Source: Paraglaciecola mesophila
GTDB taxonomy: Bacteria; Pseudomonadota; Gammaproteobacteria; Enterobacterales; Alteromonadaceae
Direction of reading: 5' to 3'
Assembly (NCBI RefSeq): GCF_009906955.1
Contig: NZ_CP047656.1
Coordinates: 1,691,501-1,755,500 of the forward strand
Length of the DNA: 64,000 nt
How positions within the stretch are numbered: position 1 is the first letter of the stretch; each line of letters starts with the position of its first letter. Position numbers and translations under genes: made by a program. This document shows positions 9,621 through 18,941 of this stretch, one piece after another. A model generated the notes under the pieces. That model saw nothing but the letters and a program-made list of their open reading frames with translations. It did not search any database and was not told where the DNA came from.

Positions 9621-10670
9621 ATGTTTATAAAAATACGCAGGATGCTGTCTCAGTATTTTGCTGAAATGCGTTGGTATACCTTATTAATCGCGTTAAGTTT
9701 TTACACCGTTTCAAGTTGGTGTTTAATGGCTCTTGCTGGCGAAGACGCACTAACAAACACCACAGATTTTATTTATTGGTTGGTGGTAACGGGCTCAACA
9801 GTGGGTTACGGAGACTTATCGCCAACAACGACTGCGGGTAAATACATCGTTTCTTTGTATGTTATCCCTGTTGGCCTAAGCTTTTTTGCACTTGTTATTG
9901 GTCGCGTGGCTTCATGGGTGTCATTTCAGTGGTTGAAAGGAGTAAAGGGTTTGCAAAGTTTATCGGTATCTAATCATATTCTGGTACTTGGGTGGAATGA
10001 GCAGCGCACCCTCAGGTTATTGGACTTATTATTGCGTGAGCGTGAAGCAGTAGATGAACGCCCCACTATAGTGTTATGTGTTCGGGCTGACATTACTAAC
10101 CCCATGCCGGACAAAATTGAATTCGTCAAAGTCAATAGCTTTAGCAACGACAAAGACATGGATCGCGCATGTATCGCTGATGCAAAAGTGGTATTGATGG
10201 ACAACCCAGAAGACGATTTAACCATGACCACGGCGCTCTATTGCAGTCAGCGCAATCCGAGTGCGCAAATGGTGGCTTATTTCACCGATGAAACATTAGC
10301 TAACTTGCTTCAACGGCACTGCCCGAATGTTGAATGTACTCCGAGCGTGGCAATAGAAATGTTGGCAAAATCAGCGTTTGATCCAGGTTCAAGCGTGCTA
10401 CATCACGACTTACTTAGTGTGGCTGAAGGCCAGGCGCAGTATTCAGACTCCCTTCCCCTTGATATGCCATCGATGCCCGTCGGCTTAGCATTTAATCAAT
10501 TGAAATCTCGTTATAATGCGACCCTCATCGGCACGTCTAAGAGCCACGACAAGTTAAACATACAAGTTAATCCCAATTTAGACGAGCAGCTTTCTCCAGG
10601 TGACAAAGTATTTTATATCGCCGAGTCGAGGATCAAGCATATCGAGTGGCAACGTTTTTCTGAGGAATAA
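9621..10670 (+). CDS. Two-TM potassium channel with RCK/TrkA-N domain
   Basis: A 349-residue ion channel. The N-terminal third has two transmembrane helices around a pore loop with the selectivity filter TVGYGD (about residues 60-65). The remainder is a cytoplasmic NAD-binding-like regulatory domain (ILVLGWNEQRTLRLLDLLL) of the RCK type, with a TrkA-C-like tail (LSPGDKVFYIAE). It lies between yjfJ and yjfK, a place with no channel gene in E. coli, suggesting that K+ flux is part of this stress module. Confidence 0.9.
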   Translation: MFIKIRRMLSQYFAEMRWYTLLIALSFYTVSSWCLMALAGEDALTNTTDFIYWLVVTGSTVGYGDLSPTTTAGKYIVSLYVIPVGLSFFALVIGRVASWVSFQWLKGVKGLQSLSVSNHILVLGWNEQRTLRLLDLLLREREAVDERPTIVLCVRADITNPMPDKIEFVKVNSFSNDKDMDRACIADAKVVLMDNPEDDLTMTTALYCSQRNPSAQMVAYFTDETLANLLQRHCPNVECTPSVAIEMLAKSAFDPGSSVLHHDLLSVAEGQAQYSDSLPLDMPSMPVGLAFNQLKSRYNATLIGTSKSHDKLNIQVNPNLDEQLSPGDKVFYIAESRIKHIEWQRFSEE

Positions 10671-10671
10671 T

Positions 10672-11319
10672 ATGTTCAGTAAATTATTTGGTAAAAAAGA
10701 CACCACTAAAACCCCAAAAGCGCCTGAAATTATGGGCCTTTACTTGGGTGGTTCATTTCAAATTGATCCACTAAAACTCAAACTAATAGAACCAAGCCTT
10801 ATCATTGAGTCTGCAGCCAGCTCACATATTATTCAGGCGGTTGGTGAAGTCGATTTAGATTCAGGTGGCAAAATTCTGCGCTTTTACACCGATGACGATG
10901 CATTTTTACAGGTCGTATTAGATGGCGGCATAACAGAAAATCACATTACTGATGTCAAATTATGGTATTTCTATGAAACCAAAACCGTTGGCTCAGATGC
11001 TCAGTGGCAACAACTGCTAAAAAGCGACATATCTCAAGCACTGTACACCCTCGAAGGGCATACTTATCAGCGTGTTTGGGATGCCGTTGGCGATGTATCT
11101 CCCGCTGTGGCGATGACCGAAAAAACTTATGAAGAAGATGGTGATGTCAGTGAAACTGACCAGTTCGTCATGCTTTACGAGCGTGAGCTAGATAACAGCG
11201 ACATTGAAGCGCTGTTGGTAAGTGGTGAAGAAAAACTAGTAGGGCAAAACCTTGATCGCTGCTTAGTCATCAGCAGCGGCTTTAATATAGCGCAAGCCGA
11301 CATCTCTATAAACGGCTAA
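10672..11319 (+). CDS. yjfK: YjfK family protein (DUF2491)
   Basis: A 215-residue soluble protein matching E. coli YjfK in length and operon position. The frame is open further upstream, but the ATG at 10672 (MFSKLFGKK) overlaps the channel gene end and follows a GAGGAATAAT ribosome-binding region, so the longer version from 10600 is not needed. The function of DUF2491 is unknown. Confidence 0.87.
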   Translation: MFSKLFGKKDTTKTPKAPEIMGLYLGGSFQIDPLKLKLIEPSLIIESAASSHIIQAVGEVDLDSGGKILRFYTDDDAFLQVVLDGGITENHITDVKLWYFYETKTVGSDAQWQQLLKSDISQALYTLEGHTYQRVWDAVGDVSPAVAMTEKTYEEDGDVSETDQFVMLYERELDNSDIEALLVSGEEKLVGQNLDRCLVISSGFNIAQADISING

Positions 11320-11343
11320 CGGTTCCCAATAAATAAAGGAAAA

Positions 11344-11763
11344 ATGATGGAAACAATACTCAATTCAATTTCTGGGCTCGGCCACTTCGTTGCCTATTTC
11401 GCTGTATCAATCGTACTACTATTTGTATTCAAAATTGTCTATGCGTTTGTTACACCCCATGATGAATGGAAGTTAGTCAAACAAGAGAAAAACCTTGCTG
11501 CAGCCATTGGCTTTGGTGGTGCAATTATTGGTTTTGCTCTGGCGTTATCGAGCGCAGTGGCAAACTCTGCATCATTACTAGACTTTATCGTATGGGGTGT
11601 GGTGGCAATAGTTGCCCAAGTGGTGGCGTTTTTGCTTTTACGTTTTACGTTTATGCCGAAAATTGCCGAACGCATCATTAATAATGAAATATCCGCAGGT
11701 ACTATTCTAGCCGCCATTTCGGTTGCGGTAGGTTTACTAAATGCCGCCTGCATGACGTACTAG
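11344..11763 (+). CDS. yjfL: YjfL family membrane protein (DUF350)
   Basis: A 139-residue integral membrane protein with about four hydrophobic helices, made of two similar halves as in DUF350. The motif AAAIGFGGAIIGFALALSSA is typical. The start is one of two adjacent ATG codons (11344 or 11347). Located between yjfK and yjfM as in E. coli. Function unknown. Confidence 0.88.
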   Translation: MMETILNSISGLGHFVAYFAVSIVLLFVFKIVYAFVTPHDEWKLVKQEKNLAAAIGFGGAIIGFALALSSAVANSASLLDFIVWGVVAIVAQVVAFLLLRFTFMPKIAERIINNEISAGTILAAISVAVGLLNAACMTY

Positions 11764-11771
11764 GAGGCCAT

Positions 11772-12386
11772 ATGACTCAGCGTAAACGCTCATCAAATAT
11801 CAACCTAGCGAGTATGCGTAAAGGCTTTTCAGTCAAACCTTTGGCATTAGGTATTGCAGCAGTAATGCTTAGTGGTTGCGGTGAAGAAACTGAAAAAGCC
11901 ACTGTGTATACCTCAGTAGACGATTGTACCAATCAAAATCCAGGCCAAGAAGAACTGTGTAAGACCGCCTACCAAGACGCGTTAGATGAAGCCCAGCGAA
12001 CTGGCCCTAAATACGCATCACGACAAATATGTGAAGAAGAGTTCGGCGCGAATCAGTGCAATTATACGCGCACCGAGAGCGGTTCATTCTTTATGCCCTT
12101 TATGGCAGGTTACATGTTAAGTAACCTACTCTCACCTAGGGGATATAACACTCAACCCATGTTTACCTCCTATTCGCCCTACTCGTCTTATCGACACCGT
12201 TGGATGGGCGCTGATGGCAGCGATTATGGTGACTACCGCCGCCGCAACATGAACGTCAGCAAAAAAGCGTTCAAATCTAAGCCCAGTGTATCGAAAACCA
12301 TGAGCCGTGGTGGGTTTGGTAGCAGTGTACGCGCTAAGTCAAGCTGGGGCAGCTCTAGTAGAAAGTCCAGTGGTTGGGGTGGCTAA
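11772..12386 (+). CDS. yjfM: YjfM family lipoprotein (DUF1190)
   Basis: A 204-residue protein. The N-terminus is basic, then hydrophobic, ending in lipobox LSGCG (Cys about residue 36), so it is probably an envelope lipoprotein. Cys-containing segments DDCTNQNPGQEELC and RQICEEEFGANQC are typical of DUF1190, and the tail is Gly/Ser/Arg-rich and low complexity. It is followed after 8 bp by the GSP-synthase-like gene, the usual pairing for this family. Confidence 0.87.
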   Translation: MTQRKRSSNINLASMRKGFSVKPLALGIAAVMLSGCGEETEKATVYTSVDDCTNQNPGQEELCKTAYQDALDEAQRTGPKYASRQICEEEFGANQCNYTRTESGSFFMPFMAGYMLSNLLSPRGYNTQPMFTSYSPYSSYRHRWMGADGSDYGDYRRRNMNVSKKAFKSKPSVSKTMSRGGFGSSVRAKSSWGSSSRKSSGWGG

Positions 12387-12394
12387 CGCGTTTT

Positions 12395-13558
12395 ATGTTT
12401 CGTATTCCTATACAGCAACGCCCCAATTGGCAACGTAAAGCCGCTGATTTCGGCTTCAAATTCCATACTATGCACGGGGAGCCCTATTGGGACGAAACAG
12501 CTTACTACCAGTTTACCCTTAACCAAATAGAAAACGACATAGAGCAGCCCACTGCTGATATTCACCAAATGTGTTTGGCAGTGGTCGAACGCGTGGTTCA
12601 TGATGAAGCCCTACTGGCGCGTTTTCAGATACCTGAGACATTTTGGCTGCCTATTGCAGATTCATGGAAGAATCGTGACCCAAGCTTATATTCGCGTTTG
12701 GATTTTAGTTACGATGGCAGCGGGCCAGCAAAGCTATATGAAAATAACGCAGATACGCCGACTTCCTTGTATGAAAGTGGGTTTTGGCAGTGGTTATGGT
12801 TAGAAGAGCAAGTCAACAAAGGGCTAGTGCATAAAAAAGCCGACCAATTTAACTCCCTCCAGGAAAAGCTTGTTATCCGATTGGGCGAAATAGCTCATCA
12901 CTATCAATTAGATTTCATGCATTTTGCGTGTTGCAAAGACACAGACGAAGACAGAGGTACGGTGCAGTACTTGCAAGACTGCGCCAGAGAAGCCGGGATC
13001 GCAGATTACTTTGTCTATATGGAAGATATTGGATTAAGTGAAAGTGCGGCGTTTACCGATCATGACGACCAAATCATCGAAACGTTATTTAAACTTTACC
13101 CATGGGAATTTATGCAGCGTGAAGATTTTGCCCAGCATATTCAGTCCTCTGGTACTCACTGGGTTGAGCCACTGTGGAAATCGGTTTTATCTAATAAAGC
13201 GCTGATGCCCATGTTATGGAAAATGTTTCCCGGCCATCCTAATTTGCTCGCGTCATACTTTGAAGACGAACTGCACCTAGCAAACGAAACTCAGCTGGTA
13301 AAAAAACCCATATTTTCTCGCGAAGGCGCCAATATCAGTATTATTGAAAACGGAAAAACGGTGCTTGAAGCTCAAGGACCGTATGGTGAAGAAGGGTTTA
13401 TTTATCAAGCCTATTCGCCATTGCCAAAATTTGGAGATAATCACACCTTGATTGGTTCTTGGTTGGTTGACGATCAACCAGCGGGTATATCAGTAAGGGA
13501 AGATACCTCCCTTATTACTCAAGATATGTCGCGTTATTTACCGCATATTATTTTGTGA
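12395..13558 (+). CDS. yjfC: Glutathionylspermidine synthase-like ATP-grasp protein YjfC
   Basis: A 387-residue protein resembling the synthetase domain of glutathionylspermidine synthase, without the amidase domain. Conserved segments include ENNADTPTSLYESGFWQWLW, CKDTDEDRGTVQYLQDC, WVEPLWKSVLSNKALMPMLW, PGHPNLLASYF and KPIFSREGANISI, closely matching E. coli YjfC along its length. A frame start at 12374 lies inside yjfM; the ATG at 12395 fits homologues. The substrate in this family is unproven. Last gene of the yjf operon. Confidence 0.92.
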   Translation: MFRIPIQQRPNWQRKAADFGFKFHTMHGEPYWDETAYYQFTLNQIENDIEQPTADIHQMCLAVVERVVHDEALLARFQIPETFWLPIADSWKNRDPSLYSRLDFSYDGSGPAKLYENNADTPTSLYESGFWQWLWLEEQVNKGLVHKKADQFNSLQEKLVIRLGEIAHHYQLDFMHFACCKDTDEDRGTVQYLQDCAREAGIADYFVYMEDIGLSESAAFTDHDDQIIETLFKLYPWEFMQREDFAQHIQSSGTHWVEPLWKSVLSNKALMPMLWKMFPGHPNLLASYFEDELHLANETQLVKKPIFSREGANISIIENGKTVLEAQGPYGEEGFIYQAYSPLPKFGDNHTLIGSWLVDDQPAGISVREDTSLITQDMSRYLPHIIL

Positions 13559-13625
13559 CAATTTGACATCTCATTTTCTATTCATTTAAGTCAAAATACT
13601 GTTATCACTTAATCAACGCAGTTTT

Positions 13626-14201
13626 ATGAATAGCAAAAACTTCACATCGCGCACTTCATCTGGTTTAAGCCAACAGTTAAAAATTGTTGGCTGCATTTTC
13701 GTTTTAATCACTGCCATCGAAATAATTAACCTCCTAACTGGGCGGGCATTAAACCATTTCGGTAATATTCCGCGCTATATCCCAGGACTTATTGGTGTTT
13801 TAACTGGGCCGTTTTTACACGGGAGTTTAAGCCATTACCTATCGAACATTATCCCATTGTGTGTGCTGAGTTTTCTGATGTTGCAATACGGCAATAAACG
13901 ATTTTTCGGCGTCACATTTTTTTGCATCATACTAACCGGATTATTGGTGTGGTTATTTGGCCGCTCAGCCAGTCATATTGGCGCTAGTAGTGTGATATAC
14001 AGTTATTTTGGCTTTCTATTATTGGCTGGCCTTTTGAGTCGAAAGTTTAAGTTGATCATCATATCCTTGTTGGTGGCTTTTTTTTATGGCGGCCTAATAT
14101 TCGGTGTCTTGCCCGCAAGAACCTTTGTATCTTGGGAGGGGCACTTATTTGGTTTTATCTCTGGTTTAATTGCCGCAAGATTATGGGCTAAAAACCTATA
14201 G
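13626..14201 (+). CDS. Rhomboid family intramembrane serine protease
   Basis: A 191-residue membrane protein with about six transmembrane helices. Rhomboid signatures are present: HGSLSHYLSN in the second helix region (oxyanion His/Asn), GASSVIYSYFG carrying the catalytic GxSx Ser, and GHLFGFISGL with the catalytic His. It should cleave substrates within the membrane. It lacks an obvious N-terminal cytoplasmic GlpG domain. No partner can be inferred from the neighbours. Confidence 0.87.
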   Translation: MNSKNFTSRTSSGLSQQLKIVGCIFVLITAIEIINLLTGRALNHFGNIPRYIPGLIGVLTGPFLHGSLSHYLSNIIPLCVLSFLMLQYGNKRFFGVTFFCIILTGLLVWLFGRSASHIGASSVIYSYFGFLLLAGLLSRKFKLIIISLLVAFFYGGLIFGVLPARTFVSWEGHLFGFISGLIAARLWAKNL

Positions 14202-14319
14202 TGGCAAAACAAAAACGAGCAATAAGGCTTTATCATTAAATTAACCAAACGTAGTGCTAGAGCGTGAAGTGCAACTTCCCTATAATGCATGAGCAGTTTA
14301 TAAACTAATCAAGGCCCCA

Positions 14320-15018
14320 ATGAGTAATCAAGCCCCTAAAAAGCAAAACGGATTTTTTGGAAATCTGGCATTTAATATCGTTATTCCCGTCGTGATCATG
14401 AGCAACTTGAGCTCTGAGCAATACCTAGGGCCCGCATGGAGTATTGTTGCGGCACTTATATTTCCCATCGGGTATGGGCTTTGGGATCTAAAAGAATCAG
14501 GCAAAGTAAACGCCTTCTCTGTGTTAGGGATTGTCAGCGTAATTTTAACTGGCGGTATTAGCCTATTGGAACTTCCTGCGGAATATATCGCGATAAAAGA
14601 AGCTGCCATTCCGGCAGTTATCGGTATCGCAGTATTGATAACTCAGCGCACGACTAAGCCCCTATTAAAGATCCTTGTACTTAATGAGCAAATTGTCAAT
14701 TGGGATAACTTATCTCAAGCTCTCGAAGCAAAAGGGACCACCAGTGATTTTGAAGGTAAAATGGCGATCAGTTCTTATATCGTTGCCGGTTCGTTCTTCT
14801 TATCCTCAGTTTTAAATTATGTATTGGCGAAAGTGATTTTAGTTAGCCCGCCAGGAACAACAGAGTACACAGAAGAATTAGGGCGCATGACGGCCTTAAG
14901 TTACCCAGTGATTGTTATTCCCAGCATGATAATGTTAATGGGTGCCCTGTGGTACTTGTTCGCGCAAATCAAAAAGTTAACCGGTGAGGATTTAGAGAAC
15001 TTCCTCGCGCAACAATAA
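14320..15018 (+). CDS. VC0807-like multi-pass membrane protein
   Basis: A 232-residue integral membrane protein with about six hydrophobic segments (for example NIVIPVVIMSN, WSIVAALIFPIGYGLWDL, SVILTGGISLLEL). The pattern matches the VC0807 family of uncharacterised proteins. It is monocistronic and followed by a strong terminator. No catalytic motif is recognisable. Confidence 0.7.
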   Translation: MSNQAPKKQNGFFGNLAFNIVIPVVIMSNLSSEQYLGPAWSIVAALIFPIGYGLWDLKESGKVNAFSVLGIVSVILTGGISLLELPAEYIAIKEAAIPAVIGIAVLITQRTTKPLLKILVLNEQIVNWDNLSQALEAKGTTSDFEGKMAISSYIVAGSFFLSSVLNYVLAKVILVSPPGTTEYTEELGRMTALSYPVIVIPSMIMLMGALWYLFAQIKKLTGEDLENFLAQQ

Positions 15019-15084
15019 TCGCACTCCCTCTAGGCGCAAAGAGTGATTTAAGCGCGTATTGATTTGGATTTTGCGGTCAAACAA

Positions 15085-15118
15085 AAAACGCTGATAGAAA
15101 CCCTATCAGCGTTTTTTT
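15085..15118 (+). terminator. Rho-independent terminator after the VC0807-like gene
   Basis: ACGCTGATAG and CTATCAGCGT form a 10-bp perfect stem with a 5-nt loop, followed by seven T. Confidence 0.9.
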
Positions 15119-15124
15119 GATTAA

Positions 15125-15326
15125 GACGTCGCGATGTCGTAATACGTGTTCCCTTTCAAATAGTGAGAACCCAGAGCAAAAGCTGCTAGGGCATTTCTAG
15201 CAGACGAGTTTTAAAGAGCGTACACTGCGTTGCATAACGTCGAAAGAGAGCCACGATTCATTTATGCGCCTTGTTTAAACCCTTTTAAACGCTCGCTGAG
15301 TGACAACTTTTAACGTGAAATGGTAT
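15125..15326. repeat. Degenerate, left-truncated copy of a dispersed intergenic repeat
   Basis: This stretch aligns by eye with the element at 29778-30056. Both carry GTTCCCTTTCAAATA (15148-15162 here, 29858-29872 there), then GAGAAC, an A/T-rich block with TTTTAAA, CGAAAGAG, GCGCCTTG, CGCTGAGTG and a right end reading TGGTATTATT. The left terminal inverted repeat is absent, so this copy looks truncated. It fills most of the gap between the terminator and the alkaline phosphatase 3' end. Confidence 0.75.
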
Positions 15327-15351
15327 TATTCGTCAGGTGTTTGCACAGCCG

Positions 15352-16641
15352 TCATTTCTGACCCAGTAACGTAAAGATATTATCCGCAACTTGCGTGTTG
15401 TTTAACATTCCTCGAAACATTTCACTCCCTGGCCCTTTAGCAAAAACAGGCACATCCACGCCTGTGTGTCCACCTGTTGTCCAGCCAGTGTTAGTACGCA
15501 CATCTAATAAGGCTTTTACCGTTTGATAAGCAATTTCTTCATCTTGTGTGTCGATTGCTTCTATCATGGACTTTTCTTCATCATTGAGTGAGAAACCCAG
15601 TAAGTCTGCTGCTAATGCGCTTTTTTTCTCTGCAGCCATTAACCGCTTAGCAATGGCGTATGGAGAAGCCTGCAAATTATCTAGCCATTGGGGCTCCCAG
15701 CGATAAATTTTGTTCGCACCAATGGTAAAGCCGCCCGTGCTATGATCCGCAGTCAATACCAATAAGGTATCAGGATGGGCATCAACGTATTGCTCTAACC
15801 AGCTCATCGTTTGTGCTAAATCCTGCATTTCGAACATGGCGGCGCCAACGTCATTCGAATGACCAGCCCAATCTATTTGACTGGCTTCTACAAGTAAAAA
15901 GAACCCTTGGTCATTTTCAAGATGATTCACCGCAGCTTGAGTAAGCGTTTTTAAACGCTGCTTAGGGGGCATATCTAACGCCCAATTTAAGCCTTGCTCT
16001 GCAAACAAACCTAACAATGGTTGCGTGGAATCCGCTGTTTCCAATTCTGCAATGTTATCAACGTATTGGTAACCAACGTTTTGGAATTCCTCCACTAAGT
16101 TACGATCGTCACGTATGAAGTAGTCCCAACCACCACCGAGCATGACATCAAGTACAAAACTATTCGCTACTTTACGGTCAAAGTAACTGTCGGCGATCTC
16201 ATTGTAGTTCTTCCGACTCTCGTTATGTGAGGAATAGCCTGCTGGAGTCGCGTGGTTAATCTGTGACGTTACTGCGATGCCCGTTTTCATTCCCTGCTCT
16301 TTCGCCCATTCAAGCACGGTAGAAACTGGTTTTTTATCCACGTCGACGGCAATTGCGCCATTATAAGATTTCACACCTGTGGCCAAGGCCGTAGCACCTG
16401 CCGCAGAGTCAGTTACATAACCAGAGATTCGTGCGGGGTAAGTACTTGCCATACCCACTAACATGCGGTCAAAAACAGTTTGCTCTACTTCTAGGGTGTT
16501 CTTGTCATCAGCGAAATAACGATACGCCGTGGTATACGCAGGCCCCATTCCGTCACCAACAACCATAATCACATTTTTAGGCTCTTGCGCTACGACACCC
16601 ATACTCAGAGCTGATAGCAAAATGGTATTCACAAACTTCAT
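15352..16641 (-). CDS. Alkaline phosphatase, exported
   Basis: A 429-residue secreted phosphomonoesterase of the PhoA-type alkaline phosphatase superfamily. It has a Sec signal peptide (residues about 1-19), the first metal-site motif VGDGMG, the active-site Ser region TDSAAGATALATG, QIDWAGHSNDVG and LVLTADHSTGGF metal ligands, and TTGGHTGVDVPVFAKGPGS near the end. It would release phosphate from organic esters in the periplasm. It is single-gene, divergent from aceA. Phosphate control is likely, but the upstream Pho-box evidence is weak. Confidence 0.95.
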   Translation of the reverse strand: MKFVNTILLSALSMGVVAQEPKNVIMVVGDGMGPAYTTAYRYFADDKNTLEVEQTVFDRMLVGMASTYPARISGYVTDSAAGATALATGVKSYNGAIAVDVDKKPVSTVLEWAKEQGMKTGIAVTSQINHATPAGYSSHNESRKNYNEIADSYFDRKVANSFVLDVMLGGGWDYFIRDDRNLVEEFQNVGYQYVDNIAELETADSTQPLLGLFAEQGLNWALDMPPKQRLKTLTQAAVNHLENDQGFFLLVEASQIDWAGHSNDVGAAMFEMQDLAQTMSWLEQYVDAHPDTLLVLTADHSTGGFTIGANKIYRWEPQWLDNLQASPYAIAKRLMAAEKKSALAADLLGFSLNDEEKSMIEAIDTQDEEIAYQTVKALLDVRTNTGWTTGGHTGVDVPVFAKGPGSEMFRGMLNNTQVADNIFTLLGQK

Positions 16642-16676
16642 TTCATTCCTATATTTGCTTGTTATTCAAACGCTTG

Positions 16677-16704
16677 ATTATACGCAGCCTTTTATGACAT
16701 GACG
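16677..16704 (-). promoter_or_regulatory. Candidate alkaline phosphatase promoter with Pho-box-like half site
   Basis: On the minus strand a perfect TATAAT (16682-16677) lies about 35 bp upstream of the phosphatase ATG. A TGTCATAAAA block, resembling one half of a PhoB box, lies where the -35 would be. No convincing second half-site is visible, so PhoB control is only suggested. Confidence 0.35.
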
Positions 16705-16926
16705 TAGTATCAAAGGTATTTTTTTGAAAACCGCTAAGTTTTTTTGTCGCAAAACATGTGCAAAACTCACAGCAGACGAAAATATCCCTATGCAAAACTG
16801 AGATAAAAGCAGTACTTGCACGCAAAATTCATCTGCTCTCGATATATTTATCATTCCTGCAGCTATTCAATTAGGCAAATTAAAATACCTATCTATCTCA
16901 CGCCCCTTGCAATTCAAAGTGCGCCA

Positions 16927-16960
16927 ACATGTATTCATGTAAGAAATGATGGAAATCATT
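16927..16960 (+). promoter_or_regulatory. Two adjacent inverted repeats upstream of aceA
   Basis: ACATG-N4-CATGT (16927-16940) and AATGAT-N4-ATCATT (16945-16960) lie back to back, 117 bp before the aceA ATG. They could be operator sites for the nearby LysR-type protein or another regulator. Symmetry alone supports this. Confidence 0.3.
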
Positions 16961-17076
16961 ACCATTTTCTTTCGTTATCAAAATTCTATTAGTAGGATTC
17001 AGTCATCGGTTAGCAGCAACATTCAATTTACAAACTCGCTAATCAAATTTTACTTTCAAACATAAGGAACATCGTC

Positions 17077-18678
17077 ATGTCTAACTATACAAATGACATT
17101 CAAGCTGCCCAAAACTTAACAGGCGAAAATAGCCAAACTTGGAATGCAATCAATCCTGAATACGTTGCGCGAATGAAAGCACAAAACCGTTTTAAGACAG
17201 GCTTAGACATTGCTAAGTATACTGCGGGTATCATGCGTAAGGATATGGCTGATTATGATAAGGATTCGAGCTCATATACGCAGTCTTTAGGTTGCTGGCA
17301 CGGATTCATCGGCCAACAAAAAATGTTAGCCATTAAGAAACACCATGGAACCACTGATAAGCGTTACTTGTACTTATCAGGTTGGATGGTAGCAGCACTA
17401 CGCTCTGAATTTGGCCCACTTCCTGACCAATCTATGCATGAAAAAACGTCAGTACCCGCTTTAATTGAGGAACTATATACTTTCTTACGCCAAGCCGACG
17501 CAAAAGAGCTAGGCGAGTTATTTACTGCCCTTGATAAAGCAAAAAATGCAGGCGAAAGCACCCAAGAAATTCAAGACAAAATTGATAACTACCAAACTCA
17601 TGTCGTGCCTATCATCGCTGATATCGATGCGGGCTTTGGTAACGAAGAAGCGACTTACTTACTTGCTAAAAAAATGATTGAAGCTGGTGCGTGTTGCATT
17701 CAAATCGAGAACCAGGTGTCTGATGCAAAACAATGTGGCCACCAAGACGGTAAAGTAACCGTGCCTCATGAAGATTTTCTATGTAAAATCAATGCTGTAC
17801 GTTATGCATTCCTTGAGCTTGGTGTAGATGACGGTGTAATTGTTGCCCGTACCGATTCTCTAGGTGCTGGCCTGACGCAAAAAATCCCTGTGTCTCAATC
17901 ACCTGACGACTTAGCGGCTCAATACAATGCCTTTTTAGAAACCTCGGAAGTGTCTTCTGTTGATGATCTAAAAGACGGCGACTCTGTGTTGAAACTAGGT
18001 GGCAAGCTTGTTAAGCCAGTTCGTCTACCTAATGGTTTGTACAAGTTCAAAGAAAACACAGGTTTCGACCGTGTGGTACTTGACTGTATCACCTCGCTAC
18101 AAAATGGTGCAGATTTACTGTGGATTGAAACAGAAAAACCTCACGTACAGCAAATCGGTGAAATGGTAAGTGCCATTCGCAAAGAAGTGCCAGACGCGAA
18201 ATTAGTTTACAACAACTCACCTTCTTTCAACTGGACGCTTAACTTCCGTCAGCAAGTATTCGATGCGTGGTCTGAGCAAGGTAAAGATGTATCTGGCTAC
18301 AACCGTGATGAATTGATGTCTGCACGTTACGATGCCTCTGAACTAGCTCAAGAAGCAGATGAAAAAGTACGCACATTCCAAGCTGATGCAGCACGTGAAG
18401 CAGGTATTTTCCATCACTTGATTACGCTACCAACTTACCATACGGCAGCACTATCAACTGATAACCTAGCGAAAGGTTACTTCGGTGAGGAAGGTATGCT
18501 TGCATACGTTAAAGGTGTTCAACGTAAAGAGCTACGTGAAGGGTTAGCTTGCGTAAAACACCAAGCAATGGCGGGCTCTAATTTAGGTGATGATCACAAA
18601 GAATATTTCTCTGGTGAGCAAGCGCTTAAAGCTTCAGGTAAAGACAACACTATGAACCAGTTTGACGTGGCTGTATAA
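17077..18678 (+). CDS. aceA: Isocitrate lyase
   Basis: This 533-residue enzyme cleaves isocitrate to succinate and glyoxylate, the first glyoxylate-shunt step. It belongs to the long-form isocitrate lyases known from Pseudomonas, not the roughly 430-residue E. coli type. Signatures are DIDAGFGNEEATYLLAKKMIEAG with the Mg2+ site, QCGHQDGKVTVPHEDF with the catalytic Cys, DSLGAGLTQ, and YNNSPSFNW. Malate synthase G lies downstream beyond a LysR gene, completing the shunt. Confidence 0.97.
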   Translation: MSNYTNDIQAAQNLTGENSQTWNAINPEYVARMKAQNRFKTGLDIAKYTAGIMRKDMADYDKDSSSYTQSLGCWHGFIGQQKMLAIKKHHGTTDKRYLYLSGWMVAALRSEFGPLPDQSMHEKTSVPALIEELYTFLRQADAKELGELFTALDKAKNAGESTQEIQDKIDNYQTHVVPIIADIDAGFGNEEATYLLAKKMIEAGACCIQIENQVSDAKQCGHQDGKVTVPHEDFLCKINAVRYAFLELGVDDGVIVARTDSLGAGLTQKIPVSQSPDDLAAQYNAFLETSEVSSVDDLKDGDSVLKLGGKLVKPVRLPNGLYKFKENTGFDRVVLDCITSLQNGADLLWIETEKPHVQQIGEMVSAIRKEVPDAKLVYNNSPSFNWTLNFRQQVFDAWSEQGKDVSGYNRDELMSARYDASELAQEADEKVRTFQADAAREAGIFHHLITLPTYHTAALSTDNLAKGYFGEEGMLAYVKGVQRKELREGLACVKHQAMAGSNLGDDHKEYFSGEQALKASGKDNTMNQFDVAV

Positions 18679-18699
18679 CAAGCAACCGCTCTAAGTAGA

Positions 18700-18727
18700 A
18701 AATAGCAGGGCAACCTGCTATTTTTTT
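18700..18727 (+). terminator. Rho-independent terminator of aceA
   Basis: AATAGCAGG and CCTGCTATT form a 9-bp stem with a GCAA loop, followed by seven T. Confidence 0.92.
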
Positions 18728-18941
18728 GCCTGTCCAATGGCATTCACTTATAAAATACATCTAGCCATACCATCATTATATGATATTGGGATTTCGGCAT
18801 AAGCTATTTACCAAACCAACCAATAATTTAAATTCTCTATAAAATACAAAAACTTAAATTTTTTTGCTAAGCCTCTGGTATCTTTCTCTCATCTAAGTAC
18901 AATCTGGCAATACAATAAAAGATAAGAAGTACATTAATATT

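Larger units (their letters stand above)
16642..17076. other. Divergent intergenic region between alkaline phosphatase and aceA
   Basis: This 435-bp AT-rich gap holds no supported gene. The left end contains the phosphatase promoter. The aceA-proximal side carries two adjacent inverted repeats (16927-16960) and the aceA ribosome-binding region (ATAAGGA). I see no convincing -35/-10 pair for aceA. Confidence 0.6.

Noticed and set aside
11439..11753. 104-codon minus-strand frame inside yjfL
   Set aside because: Antisense to a DUF350 gene of the correct length and position; no independent support.
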